In this document: piece by piece, positions 1 through 7,062 of the stretch
Layout: the number at the start of each line of letters is the position of its first letter
Numbering within the stretch: position 1 is the stretch's first letter
Assembly: GCF_000297095.1 (NCBI RefSeq)
Contig: NZ_AEEA01000175.1
Location: forward strand, 1-27,659
Reading direction: 5' to 3'
Length of the DNA: 27,659 nt
Origin: Treponema primitia ZAS-1
Lineage (GTDB): Bacteria; Spirochaetota; Spirochaetia; Treponematales; Breznakiellaceae
The notes under the pieces: model-generated
The model's input: only the letters and a program-made list of their open reading frames with translations
The model's database searches: none
What the model was told of the DNA's origin: nothing
Position numbers and translations under genes: made by a program

Positions 1-333
1 CCCCCAGTTGTCCCCCCGTTTAATCTGTTCAGTGACCATTTTGACGGCATACTCGGTAAGGCGTTTGCGCAGGCCGCCATAGGCGGAGACCTGGATTTCC
101 ACGTCGATTACGATACCCGTTTTGGTACGAACTTTTACGTCCAAAACGCCTGCTTTGTCATCTGCAAACTCCCGTTTGAGATTGGGGTCCACGATGGTTA
201 GGCTGTCGTATTCCGTCTCGGGCAGATTCAGGGCAGCTTTTAAAAACCCGGCAAGAATATCGATATTCCGCTGGTCGCCGAAGATAAGTTTGAAAACATA
301 GTCCACCATAATTTTGAGCACCGGTTTTTTCAT
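1..333 (-). CDS. Rpn family PD-(D/E)XK nuclease, partial (C-terminus beyond left edge)
   Basis: The first 111 residues of a protein that continues past the left edge. It starts KKPVLKIMVDYVFKLIFGD and carries, at residues 65-81, a DVKV strand, a turn, and then DVEIQ. This fits the PD-(D/E)XK core of the Rpn / PDDEXK_2 family (D65, E79, Q81), often annotated as recombination-promoting nuclease or putative transposase. Family members cut DNA and promote RecA-independent recombination; some are toxin-like. The start ATG at 333 has a strong GGAGG Shine-Dalgarno 5-6 nt upstream. It is divergent from the XRE-cupin gene, and the gap between them holds a large palindrome. The family call is fairly safe. 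Whether the gene is intact, and its role here, cannot be seen. Confidence 0.82.
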   Translation of the reverse strand, partial: MKKPVLKIMVDYVFKLIFGDQRNIDILAGFLKAALNLPETEYDSLTIVDPNLKREFADDKAGVLDVKVRTKTGIVIDVEIQVSAYGGLRKRLTEYAVKMVTEQIKRGDNWG

Positions 334-464
334 AAAAACCTCCTGCCCCAGATAGGGAATTAGACCCTGATTTTGCTTTAGTCTGCGGAAAAATATTTTT
401 GTTTTTTGATCATACTCAAGGCCCATTCCTATACTGCAATCCGGTCTTTGTATTATGTGATATC

Positions 465-596
465 GGCGGGCGTGGGGAGGGGTACGCCCGCCTTCATGTA
501 TATGGAATTCTCTGTCGTAGTAGACCCGCGCAGCGGGGCTGCGGAGACAGGTTCTACATGCACATGAAGACGGGTGTACCCCTCCCCACGCCCGTC
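465..596. repeat. Nested palindromic element (REP/MITE-like), 132 nt
   Basis: Two 40-nt arms, 465-504 and 557-596, are inverted copies matching at 35 of 40 positions by eye. Each arm is itself a hairpin: GGCGGGCGT at 465-473 pairs with ACGCCCGCC at 484-492, and 569-577 pairs with 588-596 with one wobble. Between the arms, CTGTC (512-516) pairs with GACAG (546-550), enclosing a perfect CGCAGC-GGG-GCTGCG hairpin (529-543). It lies in the only gap over 300 bp in the window (334-694). The layout resembles paired REP palindromes (BIME) or a short MITE. An 85-codon reading frame across it is a by-product of the repeat. Confidence 0.8.
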
Positions 597-635
597 TTTG
601 CCGACAAAGTACAAGAAAAAAGATATAGTATTAGG

Positions 636-664
636 TTGACAATTCTCAAAACTTAACTTATACT
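636..664 (+). promoter_or_regulatory. Sigma-70-type promoter of the XRE-cupin/aconitase/cstA operon
   Basis: TTGACA (636-641) and TATACT (659-664) are separated by exactly 17 nt, a near-perfect housekeeping promoter. Transcription would start near 671, giving a leader of about 24 nt before the ATG at 695. It is placed just after the nested palindrome and drives the plus-strand operon. Confidence 0.8.
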
Positions 665-680
665 GTATTCTCTACAGCAT
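660..680. promoter_or_regulatory. Candidate operator, inverted repeat over -10/+1
   Basis: ATACTGTA (660-667) and TACAGCAT (673-680) form an inverted repeat with 7 of 8 pairs and a 5-nt centre. It covers the -10 box and the predicted start site, where a repressor would block transcription. The first gene of the transcript is an XRE-type DNA-binding protein, so autoregulation is a reasonable inference. Binding is not shown. Confidence 0.45.
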
Positions 681-694
681 ACTTAAAGGTTGTT

Positions 695-1261
695 ATGCAC
701 TATAATTTTGGCGAAAAAATCCGGGCAGTCCGGGAGCGGCGATCCCTCACCCTGCGGGAGGTGGCGGAACGAGCGGGGGTAAGCGAGAGTCTGGTTTCAC
801 AGATTGAGCGGAACAGGGTTTCTCCGGCCATCGATACCCTGTTGGCTTTGGCGGATGCTTTGGACCTGGACCTGGAATACCTGTTCTCCGATTACCGCCG
901 GGAACGGTCGGTGCGGATCATGCGGCGGGAGGAGCGGACTACCTTTACCCGGCCGGGGGTGCTTTACGAGCGGCTGGCCCACCTTGAGAAGCAGGGGCAG
1001 GAGGGCATCGAAGCCTACTCGATTACCCTGGAGGCAAAGGCGAAGACCGGAGGGCGGGAATATGGGCATCCGGGATGGGAGTTGGGGATAGTCCAGGAGG
1101 GGAATGCGGAGCTTACCGTGGGGAACCAGACCTATGAGCTTTCCCCGGGGGATTCCGCCAGCTTTATGGCCGACTCCCCCCATGTGCTGTCAAACCCCGG
1201 GGATGAAACGCTGCGGGTATTTTGGGTTATCACGCCGCCAAAGGGCGAAATAGGAAATTAA
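695..1261 (+). CDS. XRE-family HTH regulator with C-terminal cupin sensor domain
   Basis: A 188-residue protein. Residues 6-62 are a classic XRE/lambda-Cro helix-turn-helix (GEKIRAVRERRSLTLREVA, SESLVSQIERNRVSPAIDTL). Residues 110-180 are a small cupin barrel with GHPGWELGIVQEG, a buried H125 and H163, and the closing turn LSPGDSASF. Such proteins (PuuR/SutR-like) bind an operator with the HTH and sense a small ligand in the cupin. It leads an operon with an aconitase-type dehydratase, CstA and a thioesterase, so the ligand may be a metabolite of that route. The start ATG at 695 sits about 24 nt after the predicted transcription start with only a weak AAAGG site. The fold assignment is firm; ligand and sign of regulation are unknown. 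Confidence 0.88.
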   Translation: MHYNFGEKIRAVRERRSLTLREVAERAGVSESLVSQIERNRVSPAIDTLLALADALDLDLEYLFSDYRRERSVRIMRREERTTFTRPGVLYERLAHLEKQGQEGIEAYSITLEAKAKTGGREYGHPGWELGIVQEGNAELTVGNQTYELSPGDSASFMADSPHVLSNPGDETLRVFWVITPPKGEIGN

Positions 1262-1274
1262 AGAGGAGTTATAT

Positions 1275-2585
1275 ATGGGAAAAACCTTAGCGGAAAAAAT
1301 TTTTGACGCCCATGTGGCGGACCGGCCCTTCGGTGACACCTGGGTGCTCAGGCTGGACCGGGTATTTTGTCACGAGATCACCACCCCTATCGCTATCAAC
1401 GATCTGGTATCAAAAAAACTGGACCGGGTCTTTGACAAAACAAAGCTCAAGGTAGTGATAGACCATGTAAGCCCTGCCAAGGATTCCAAAACCGCCCAGC
1501 AGGGGAAGATACTCCGGGACTGGGCGCGGCGGCATGGGATCAAGGATTTCTTCGACATAGGCAGGAACGGTGTGTGTCACGCCATCTTCCCGGAGAAGGG
1601 CTTTGTACGGCCGGGCTACACCATCATCATGGGGGACAGCCACACCTGCACCCACGGAGCCTTCGGGGCCTTTGCCGCCGGGGTGGGTACCACAGACCTG
1701 GAAGTGGGGATCCTCAAGGGGGTCTGCGCTTTCCGCAAGCCCGAAACTTTGCGTATCAATCTGAATGGAAAACTCAGTAAAGGTGTGTATGCCAAGGATG
1801 TGATCCTGGCGATCATCGCTAAAATCGGCGTGGCCGGCGCCACCGATAAGGTAATGGAACTGCGGGGGCCGGTGATCGAAGGGGCCGATGGCGTCCCGGC
1901 GCTCAGCATGGAAGGCCGGATGACTATCTGCAACATGGCGGTGGAAGCCGGCGCCACGAGCGGGGTCTGTATGCCCGACCGCGTTACGGTGGACTATCTC
2001 TGGCCCTTCATCGGTCCGGCGGGGGAAAAGGCCTACGCAACCAAGGAAGCGGCACTGGCGGACTATGCCAAGTGGCGCAGCGATGATGACGCGGTGTATG
2101 CGGGGGTGGTCGATATTGACTGTTCCGGTCTGGAGCCGTCGGCTACGGTGGATTATAAGCCGGATCAGGTTAAAACTATCCGCTCCCTTAAGGGGACGCG
2201 GGTAGACCAGGTCTACATTGGGTCCTGTACCAACGGGCGCATGGAGGACCTCCGGGCTGCGGCGGCGGTGCTGAAGGGGCGGAAGATTGCCGACACCGTA
2301 CGGGGTATCGTTTCACCGGCCACCACGGAAATCTACACCCAGGCCCTCAAGGAAGGGCTGATACAGATATTCCTGGACGCGGGGTTCTGTGTAACCAACG
2401 CCACCTGCGGGGCCTGCCTGGGAATGTCCAATGGGGTCCTGGCTGAGGGGGAAGTTTGCGCCTCCACCACTAACCGCAATTTCTACGGACGTATGGGTAA
2501 GGGCGGCATGGTCCACCTTATGAGCCCCGTTTCCGCGGCGGCAACTGCCATAGCGGGCAGTATCACTAATCCCGAAGATCTTTAA
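1275..2585 (+). CDS. leuC: Aconitase-superfamily dehydratase large subunit (3-isopropylmalate/homoaconitate type)
   Basis: 436 residues, the usual length for LeuC/HacA-type large subunits. Visible signatures are GDSHTCTHGAFGAFAAGVG (residues 120-138), the [4Fe-4S] ligands C318 (GSCTNGR), C378 and C381 (ATCGACLG), and the active-site stretch NFYGRMGKG (402-410). Partnered with the small subunit at 2608, it would catalyse hydratase/isomerase chemistry on a 2- or 3-hydroxy di- or tricarboxylate, in the cytoplasm. An AGAGGAG site lies 7 nt before the ATG, and the gap from the regulator is only 13 nt. No leuA, leuB or other leucine gene is nearby; the partners are a transporter and a thioesterase. 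The subclass (isopropylmalate, homoaconitate, dimethylmalate and so on) is therefore not settled, and the symbol reflects family only. Confidence 0.85.
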   Translation: MGKTLAEKIFDAHVADRPFGDTWVLRLDRVFCHEITTPIAINDLVSKKLDRVFDKTKLKVVIDHVSPAKDSKTAQQGKILRDWARRHGIKDFFDIGRNGVCHAIFPEKGFVRPGYTIIMGDSHTCTHGAFGAFAAGVGTTDLEVGILKGVCAFRKPETLRINLNGKLSKGVYAKDVILAIIAKIGVAGATDKVMELRGPVIEGADGVPALSMEGRMTICNMAVEAGATSGVCMPDRVTVDYLWPFIGPAGEKAYATKEAALADYAKWRSDDDAVYAGVVDIDCSGLEPSATVDYKPDQVKTIRSLKGTRVDQVYIGSCTNGRMEDLRAAAAVLKGRKIADTVRGIVSPATTEIYTQALKEGLIQIFLDAGFCVTNATCGACLGMSNGVLAEGEVCASTTNRNFYGRMGKGGMVHLMSPVSAAATAIAGSITNPEDL

Positions 2586-2607
2586 ACTTATTATAGAGGA
2601 GACCAGT

Positions 2608-3129
2608 ATGAAAAACTTTGGAGGCCGGGTCCTGTTTTTGGATCGCAGCGATATTAATACGGACGAGATTATTCCCGCCAAGTACTTAACTGAAAATTCC
2701 AAGGAGGCCCTTAAGGCTTTTATCCTGGAGGATCTGAAACTTCCGGGCTTTAGCCCTGCGGATACTGCCGGCAAGGGGGCTATCATTACCAGGGCTAACT
2801 TTGGCTGCGGCAGTTCCCGGGAACACGCGCCCTGGGTGCTGGAAGTGAACGGCATCAATATCGTTATCGGCGAAAGTTTCGCCCGGATATTCCGTCAGAA
2901 TATGTATAACTGCGGGATGATCGCCGCGGAGCTTCCGGCGCCCACCCTGGAGGAACTGTTCCGGGATTTTAAGGGGCAGGAAACAACGCTTACGGCGGAT
3001 ATCGAAAAAGCTACCCTCACCTTTGCGGGGGGAGGGAAGACAAAGTCCGTCCCCTTTGTACTCAAGGATTTTGAAAAAGCCCTGGTGGAAGCCGGGGGAT
3101 GGGTTGAATATGCCGCGGCGCATTATTAA
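2608..3129 (+). CDS. leuD: Aconitase-superfamily dehydratase small subunit (LeuD type)
   Basis: 173 residues, normal for a stand-alone swivel subunit. Residues 15-29 read DINTDEIIPAKYLTE and residues 64-76 read NFGCGSSREHAPW, the two hallmark segments of LeuD/HacB proteins; S69/S70 and R71 form the substrate carboxylate site. The loop after KYL, which helps set substrate range in this family, reads TE here; methanogen homoaconitase small subunits are known for YLRT and archaeal isopropylmalate ones for YLV-type loops. It fits neither cleanly, so substrate is open. A GAGGAG site precedes the ATG, 22 nt after the large subunit. The two proteins form one enzyme. Confidence 0.85.
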   Translation: MKNFGGRVLFLDRSDINTDEIIPAKYLTENSKEALKAFILEDLKLPGFSPADTAGKGAIITRANFGCGSSREHAPWVLEVNGINIVIGESFARIFRQNMYNCGMIAAELPAPTLEELFRDFKGQETTLTADIEKATLTFAGGGKTKSVPFVLKDFEKALVEAGGWVEYAAAHY

Positions 3130-3142
3130 TATGGTTTCGAGG

Positions 3143-3167
3143 CCCCAGGGTCCAAAGGCCCTTGGGG
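3143..3167 (+). promoter_or_regulatory. Intercistronic stem-loop between leuD-type gene and cstA
   Basis: CCCC-A-GGG (3143-3150) can pair with CCC-TT-GGGG (3159-3167) around an 8-nt loop. No U-run follows, so it is not a standard intrinsic terminator. It sits in the 62-nt space before cstA and could tune mRNA decay or partial read-through between enzyme and transporter. Confidence 0.4.
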
Positions 3168-3191
3168 ATTACTGTTAAGGAGGTTCCTTAA

Positions 3192-4865
3192 ATGAACGGT
3201 TTAGTTATGCTTCTTATTTCTGCGGTGGTACTTTTGGCTGCATATCTTGTGTACGGACGTTACTTAGCACGCAAATGGGGGGTGGATCCCAAACGGCCTA
3301 CCCCGGCCCATGAGATGGAGGATGGCGTGGATTATGTCCCCACCCGGCCCAGCATTGTGTTTGGCCATGAATTCGCGTCCATCGCCGGTGCAGGTCCCAT
3401 CAACGGGCCTATTCAGGCGGCAATGTTCGGCTGGCTGCCGGTACTGCTCTGGATACTTATCGGGGGGATATTCTTCGGCGCGGTCCAGGATTTTTCCGCC
3501 CTTTACGCTTCGGTAAAAAACAAGGGAAAAACCATCGGGTATATTATCGAAACCTATATCGGTAAAACCGGGAAGCGGCTTTTCCTTCTTTTTGTGTGGC
3601 TCTTCTCCATTCTGGTGGTTGCCGCATTTGCGGATATCGTGGCGGGAACCTTCGCGGGCTTCAACGCCGCAGGGGGCAAGGTGGAAGCCAACGCTGCGGT
3701 GGCCACAACATCCCTGCTCTTTATCGCCGCTGCCATTGGACTCGGTTTTTTCATGAGAAAATTCAAGCCCACCGGCATTGTGTCGGGAATCGTCGCCGTA
3801 GTTTTGCTGACAATCTGTATCACCCTTGGCATTCTTCTTCCGGTTTATGTGGCAAAATCTATTTGGCTCTATGTGGTCTTTGCCTATATCTTTTTCGCCT
3901 CCATTACCCCGGTTTGGGGCTTACTCCAGCCCCGGGATTATCTTAATTCCTTCCTTCTGGTGGCCATGATCGGCGCGGCCTTTATCGGCGTGGTCTTCAC
4001 CGCCCCGGTCATCAATATCCCTGCGTTTACGGCATTCAAGGTGGGTAACAATTACCTGTTCCCCATCCTGTTCGTTACCGTAGCCTGCGGCGCGGTTTCC
4101 GGTTTCCACAGCCTGGTAGCCTCCGGTACCGCATCAAAGCAGATCGATAACGAAAAACATATGCTCCCCATATCATTTGGGGCCATGCTGGTGGAAAGTC
4201 TTCTGGCGGTATTAGCCCTGATTACCGTGGGCGCCTTAACCGTAGGGGGAAAACTCCCGGAAGGTATCGTCACCCCGCCGCAGATCTTTGCTTTTGCGGT
4301 TGCGGGCTTCCTGACCAAGCTCGGCCTGCCTGCAAACATCATATTCACCCTGATTACCCTTTCGGTTTCCGCTTTCGCCCTCACCTCCCTGGATTCGGTG
4401 GCCCGGGTTGGCCGCCTTGCTTTCCAGGAGCTGTTTACGGAAGATTTGGAACCGGGACAAACGGGGCATCCCTTTGCGAACTTCCTGGCCAATAAGTATG
4501 TCGCCACCATTGCTACCCTCTTTGTGGGTTACCTCCTGGCCGTACTGGGGTACCAGACCATCTGGCCCCTCTTCGGATCCGCAAACCAGCTTCTGGCGGC
4601 ATTGTCCCTTATCGCCTGTTCCGTTTTCTTAAAAAAGACCAACCGTCAGGGCGCCATGCTCTGGGGACCCATGTTCATCATGCTTGCGGTTACCTTTACT
4701 GCCCTGGTTTTTACGATCATTCAGAAATACGGTAAGATAGGGGCCGGCAGTTTCACCTTCGGCGCCGACGGCCTCCAGTTGGTCTTCGCCATCCTGCTTC
4801 TGGGCTTGGGGATTATGGTTGCTGTTTCGGGGGTAAAGAAACTCACTGAAAAGGCTGCGGCATAG
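3192..4865 (+). CDS. cstA: CstA-family membrane transporter (carbon starvation protein)
   Basis: 557 residues with many hydrophobic segments, beginning with a membrane helix at residues 2-20. The family signature is clear: residues 56-75 read VFGHEFASIAGAGPINGPIQ, followed by FGAVQDFSALYASVKNKGKT. CstA proteins are inner-membrane importers of pyruvate and, in some species, peptides. It is shorter than E. coli CstA (about 700 residues) and matches the compact form found in many anaerobes. A perfect AAGGAGG lies 7 nt before the ATG. Being in one operon with an aconitase-type dehydratase and a thioesterase suggests it brings in, or balances, a carboxylic acid. The substrate is inferred only. Confidence 0.9.
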   Translation: MNGLVMLLISAVVLLAAYLVYGRYLARKWGVDPKRPTPAHEMEDGVDYVPTRPSIVFGHEFASIAGAGPINGPIQAAMFGWLPVLLWILIGGIFFGAVQDFSALYASVKNKGKTIGYIIETYIGKTGKRLFLLFVWLFSILVVAAFADIVAGTFAGFNAAGGKVEANAAVATTSLLFIAAAIGLGFFMRKFKPTGIVSGIVAVVLLTICITLGILLPVYVAKSIWLYVVFAYIFFASITPVWGLLQPRDYLNSFLLVAMIGAAFIGVVFTAPVINIPAFTAFKVGNNYLFPILFVTVACGAVSGFHSLVASGTASKQIDNEKHMLPISFGAMLVESLLAVLALITVGALTVGGKLPEGIVTPPQIFAFAVAGFLTKLGLPANIIFTLITLSVSAFALTSLDSVARVGRLAFQELFTEDLEPGQTGHPFANFLANKYVATIATLFVGYLLAVLGYQTIWPLFGSANQLLAALSLIACSVFLKKTNRQGAMLWGPMFIMLAVTFTALVFTIIQKYGKIGAGSFTFGADGLQLVFAILLLGLGIMVAVSGVKKLTEKAAA

Positions 4866-4870
4866 GTAGT

Positions 4871-5278
4871 ATGTTTACAACAACGGTAACACCCCGGTTC
4901 GGGGATATTGACGGACTGGGGCACATCAACAATACGGTCCTGGCAAATTGGTTTGAACTTGGCCGGAATCCTCTGTTTCGGATCTTCGCACCCGATCTCC
5001 GGGTGGTCCATGGCGACTGGCCCTTGATTATGGCCCACGCGGATTATGATTTTGTGGGGGAACTTTTTTTCCAGTACGATGTGGAAATCCGCAGTTGCAT
5101 CAGCCGCATCGGGACCAAGTCCTTTACGGTGTACCACGAGGCATGGCAGGAAGGACAGCTTTGCACTACGGGACACGCCGTAATCGTCCACTTTGATTTT
5201 ATCAGCCGGAAAAGTACACCTATTCCGGCTGATAAAAGAAAGCTTCTGGAAGAACACCTTACACCACAGGAAAACTAA
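4871..5278 (+). CDS. Hotdog-fold acyl-CoA thioesterase (4HBT family)
   Basis: 135 residues, the normal size for a 4-hydroxybenzoyl-CoA-type/YbgC-like thioesterase. The N-terminal segment RFGDIDGLGHINNTVLANWF (residues 9-28) has the D14, G17-H18-x-N20-N21 pattern where the Asp is the usual catalytic residue. These enzymes release CoA from short acyl or aryl thioesters in the cytoplasm. The gene starts 5 nt after cstA with little Shine-Dalgarno of its own (AGG 4-5 nt before ATG), pointing to translational coupling. Last gene of the operon; it ends 2 nt before the end of the convergent gpmI gene. Confidence 0.8.
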   Translation: MFTTTVTPRFGDIDGLGHINNTVLANWFELGRNPLFRIFAPDLRVVHGDWPLIMAHADYDFVGELFFQYDVEIRSCISRIGTKSFTVYHEAWQEGQLCTTGHAVIVHFDFISRKSTPIPADKRKLLEEHLTPQEN

Positions 5279-5280
5279 GT

Positions 5281-6942
5281 CTACTTAATCACCGCCGGGT
5301 CGTAGTCCTTCGGGGGTACGTAACCTAATAACCGTATGCAGGTGGCGGCGATAGAGCTGATACCCAGGCCCTCGTTAAGAATGCTGTCGTGAGGAGTCGC
5401 GGGATATTCGCCCTTGTACTCCGGATCGTAGACGATGCAGGGGACGGGGTTGAGGCTGTGGCTGGTCTTAGCCTTGGGGCTGCCATCCTCTTTGCGGGAT
5501 ACGGCGCCGCTTTTTTTATCGTGTTCAAACATATCGTCCGAGTTGCCGTGATCGGCGGTGATTACCAATACTGCGCCGGCTTCATCCACCGCTTTGGCGA
5601 TACGGCCCAGCTGGAGGTCCATGGCTTCCATGGAGCAGACCACCGCCTGGTATATCCCGGTGTGGCCCACCATGTCGCCGTTGGGGAAGTTGAGCCGGAT
5701 AAAATCGTATTTCCCCGAGGGTATGGCTTCCAATATCTGATCGGTTATTTCGGCGCACTTCATCCAGGGGCGCTGTTCAAAGGGGAGCACGTCGCTCTTG
5801 ATCTCCACAAAGGTTTCAAGCTTGTCGTCGAACTTGCCGGTACGATTGCCGTTGAAAAAGTAGGTTACATGGCCGTACTTCTGGGTTTCCGAAATAGCAA
5901 GGGTACGTACCCCGGTGGCAGCCAGGTATTCACCCATGGTCTTATCGATGGACGGCGGGCTTACCAGGTAGCGCTTAGGGGCATGTAAATCGCCGTCGTA
6001 TTCCATCATCCCGGCGTAACAAACCTTGGGCCTGCGTCCGCGGTCAAACTTATCAAACTTGTCATCCTCGAAGGCGGCGGTGATCTCCAGGGACCGGTCT
6101 CCACGGAAATTGAAGTAGACCACCGAATCCCCGTCTTCGATAGTACCAATAGGCTTGCCCCCCTCGGCTATGACGAATTCCTTGAGGTCCTGGTCGATGA
6201 TACCGGGGATCTCCTTGCGGTAGGTTTCCACCGCCTCCCTGGTTGTAGCGAACTGCCGTCCCTCGCCGTGGACATGGACCTTCCAGCCCCGTTCCACCAT
6301 GCTCCAGTCCGCGCCGTAGCGATCCATGGTGATCCACATACGGCCGCCCCCGGAAGCTATGCGGGCGTCAAAATTACTGCCGCTCTGCTCTTTCAGGAAA
6401 GCCTCGAAGGGGTCAACATATTCCAGGGCGCTGGTTTCACCCACATCCCGGCCGTCGAAAAGTACGTGGACCCGAAGCTTCTTAACCCCGTCTTTTTTTG
6501 CCTGCTTAATCATGGCCTTGAGGTGGTCCAGATGGCTGTGCACATTGCCATCGGAAAAAAGGCCGATAAAGTGCAGGGTTCCGCCCTTAGCGGCATTGGA
6601 GGACACATCCTTCCAGGCCTGGCCGGTGAACATGGCCCCGGTTTCGATGGACTTGGACACCAGGGCCGCGCCCTGATTAAAGACCCGGCCGCAGCCCATG
6701 GCGTTGTGGCCCACTTCGCTGTTCCCCATGTCGTCGTCCGAGGGGAGACCCACCGCCTTACCGTGGGCTTTAAGCTTGGTATTGGGGCTCTTCGCCCTAA
6801 TCGCGTCTAAATGATACATTTTGGAATCGGCGACCGCATCGCCTTCTTTATATTTGCCGTATCCCACGCCATCCATGATGACCAGGACCACCGGACCGCG
6901 CCGGCCCTTCCAGGAAGGGTCTTTTTTAAGGGCTTCTACCAT
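5281..6942 (-). CDS. gpmI: 2,3-bisphosphoglycerate-independent phosphoglycerate mutase
   Basis: Interconverts 3- and 2-phosphoglycerate in glycolysis with two metal ions. In the 553-residue form, visible active-site elements are MDGVG (D24), GNSEVGHNAMG (nucleophile S75), DGRDV, NFRGDRS, NGDMVGHTG (D423, H427), ADHGNSDD (D464, H465) and TSHSLNP (H495). It is the long form (about 550 residues, like plant and trypanosomatid enzymes) rather than the 510-residue Bacillus type. I start at the ATG at 6942, because AAGGAG (6951-6956 on the other strand) lies 8 nt upstream; the frame extends 7 codons further to a TTG at 6963 that lacks a site. A candidate promoter sits at 6981-7009. Confidence 0.95.
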   Translation of the reverse strand: MVEALKKDPSWKGRRGPVVLVIMDGVGYGKYKEGDAVADSKMYHLDAIRAKSPNTKLKAHGKAVGLPSDDDMGNSEVGHNAMGCGRVFNQGAALVSKSIETGAMFTGQAWKDVSSNAAKGGTLHFIGLFSDGNVHSHLDHLKAMIKQAKKDGVKKLRVHVLFDGRDVGETSALEYVDPFEAFLKEQSGSNFDARIASGGGRMWITMDRYGADWSMVERGWKVHVHGEGRQFATTREAVETYRKEIPGIIDQDLKEFVIAEGGKPIGTIEDGDSVVYFNFRGDRSLEITAAFEDDKFDKFDRGRRPKVCYAGMMEYDGDLHAPKRYLVSPPSIDKTMGEYLAATGVRTLAISETQKYGHVTYFFNGNRTGKFDDKLETFVEIKSDVLPFEQRPWMKCAEITDQILEAIPSGKYDFIRLNFPNGDMVGHTGIYQAVVCSMEAMDLQLGRIAKAVDEAGAVLVITADHGNSDDMFEHDKKSGAVSRKEDGSPKAKTSHSLNPVPCIVYDPEYKGEYPATPHDSILNEGLGISSIAATCIRLLGYVPPKDYDPAVIK

Positions 6943-6980
6943 ATCGGGAACTCCTTGATTCAATAATTTACCTGGTTAAG

Positions 6981-7009
6981 AGTATATCACAAAAAGCGGG
7001 GTTTGTTTA
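6981..7009 (-). promoter_or_regulatory. Candidate promoter of gpmI
   Basis: Read on the minus strand, TAAACA (7004-7009) and TATACT (6981-6986) are 17 nt apart, matching consensus at 4/6 and 5/6. It lies in the 120-nt gap between the GH116-like gene and gpmI and would let this glycolytic gene be made independently of the upstream sugar operon. No U-tailed hairpin was seen between the two genes, so read-through is also possible. Confidence 0.5.
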
Positions 7010-7062
7010 GTGCGGAGAGGTGGGAATACCGGATTTCCATCGGCCACAAATCCTTATTTTGA

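Noticed and set aside
399..656. 85-codon open frame on the plus strand before the XRE gene
   Set aside because: It lies across the nested palindrome, has no Shine-Dalgarno or family resemblance, and its end overlaps the promoter; the frame is a by-product of the repeat.
6943..6963. Longer gpmI starting at a TTG codon
   Set aside because: The AAGGAG site lies inside that extension and is well spaced from the ATG at 6942; the TTG has no site of its own.
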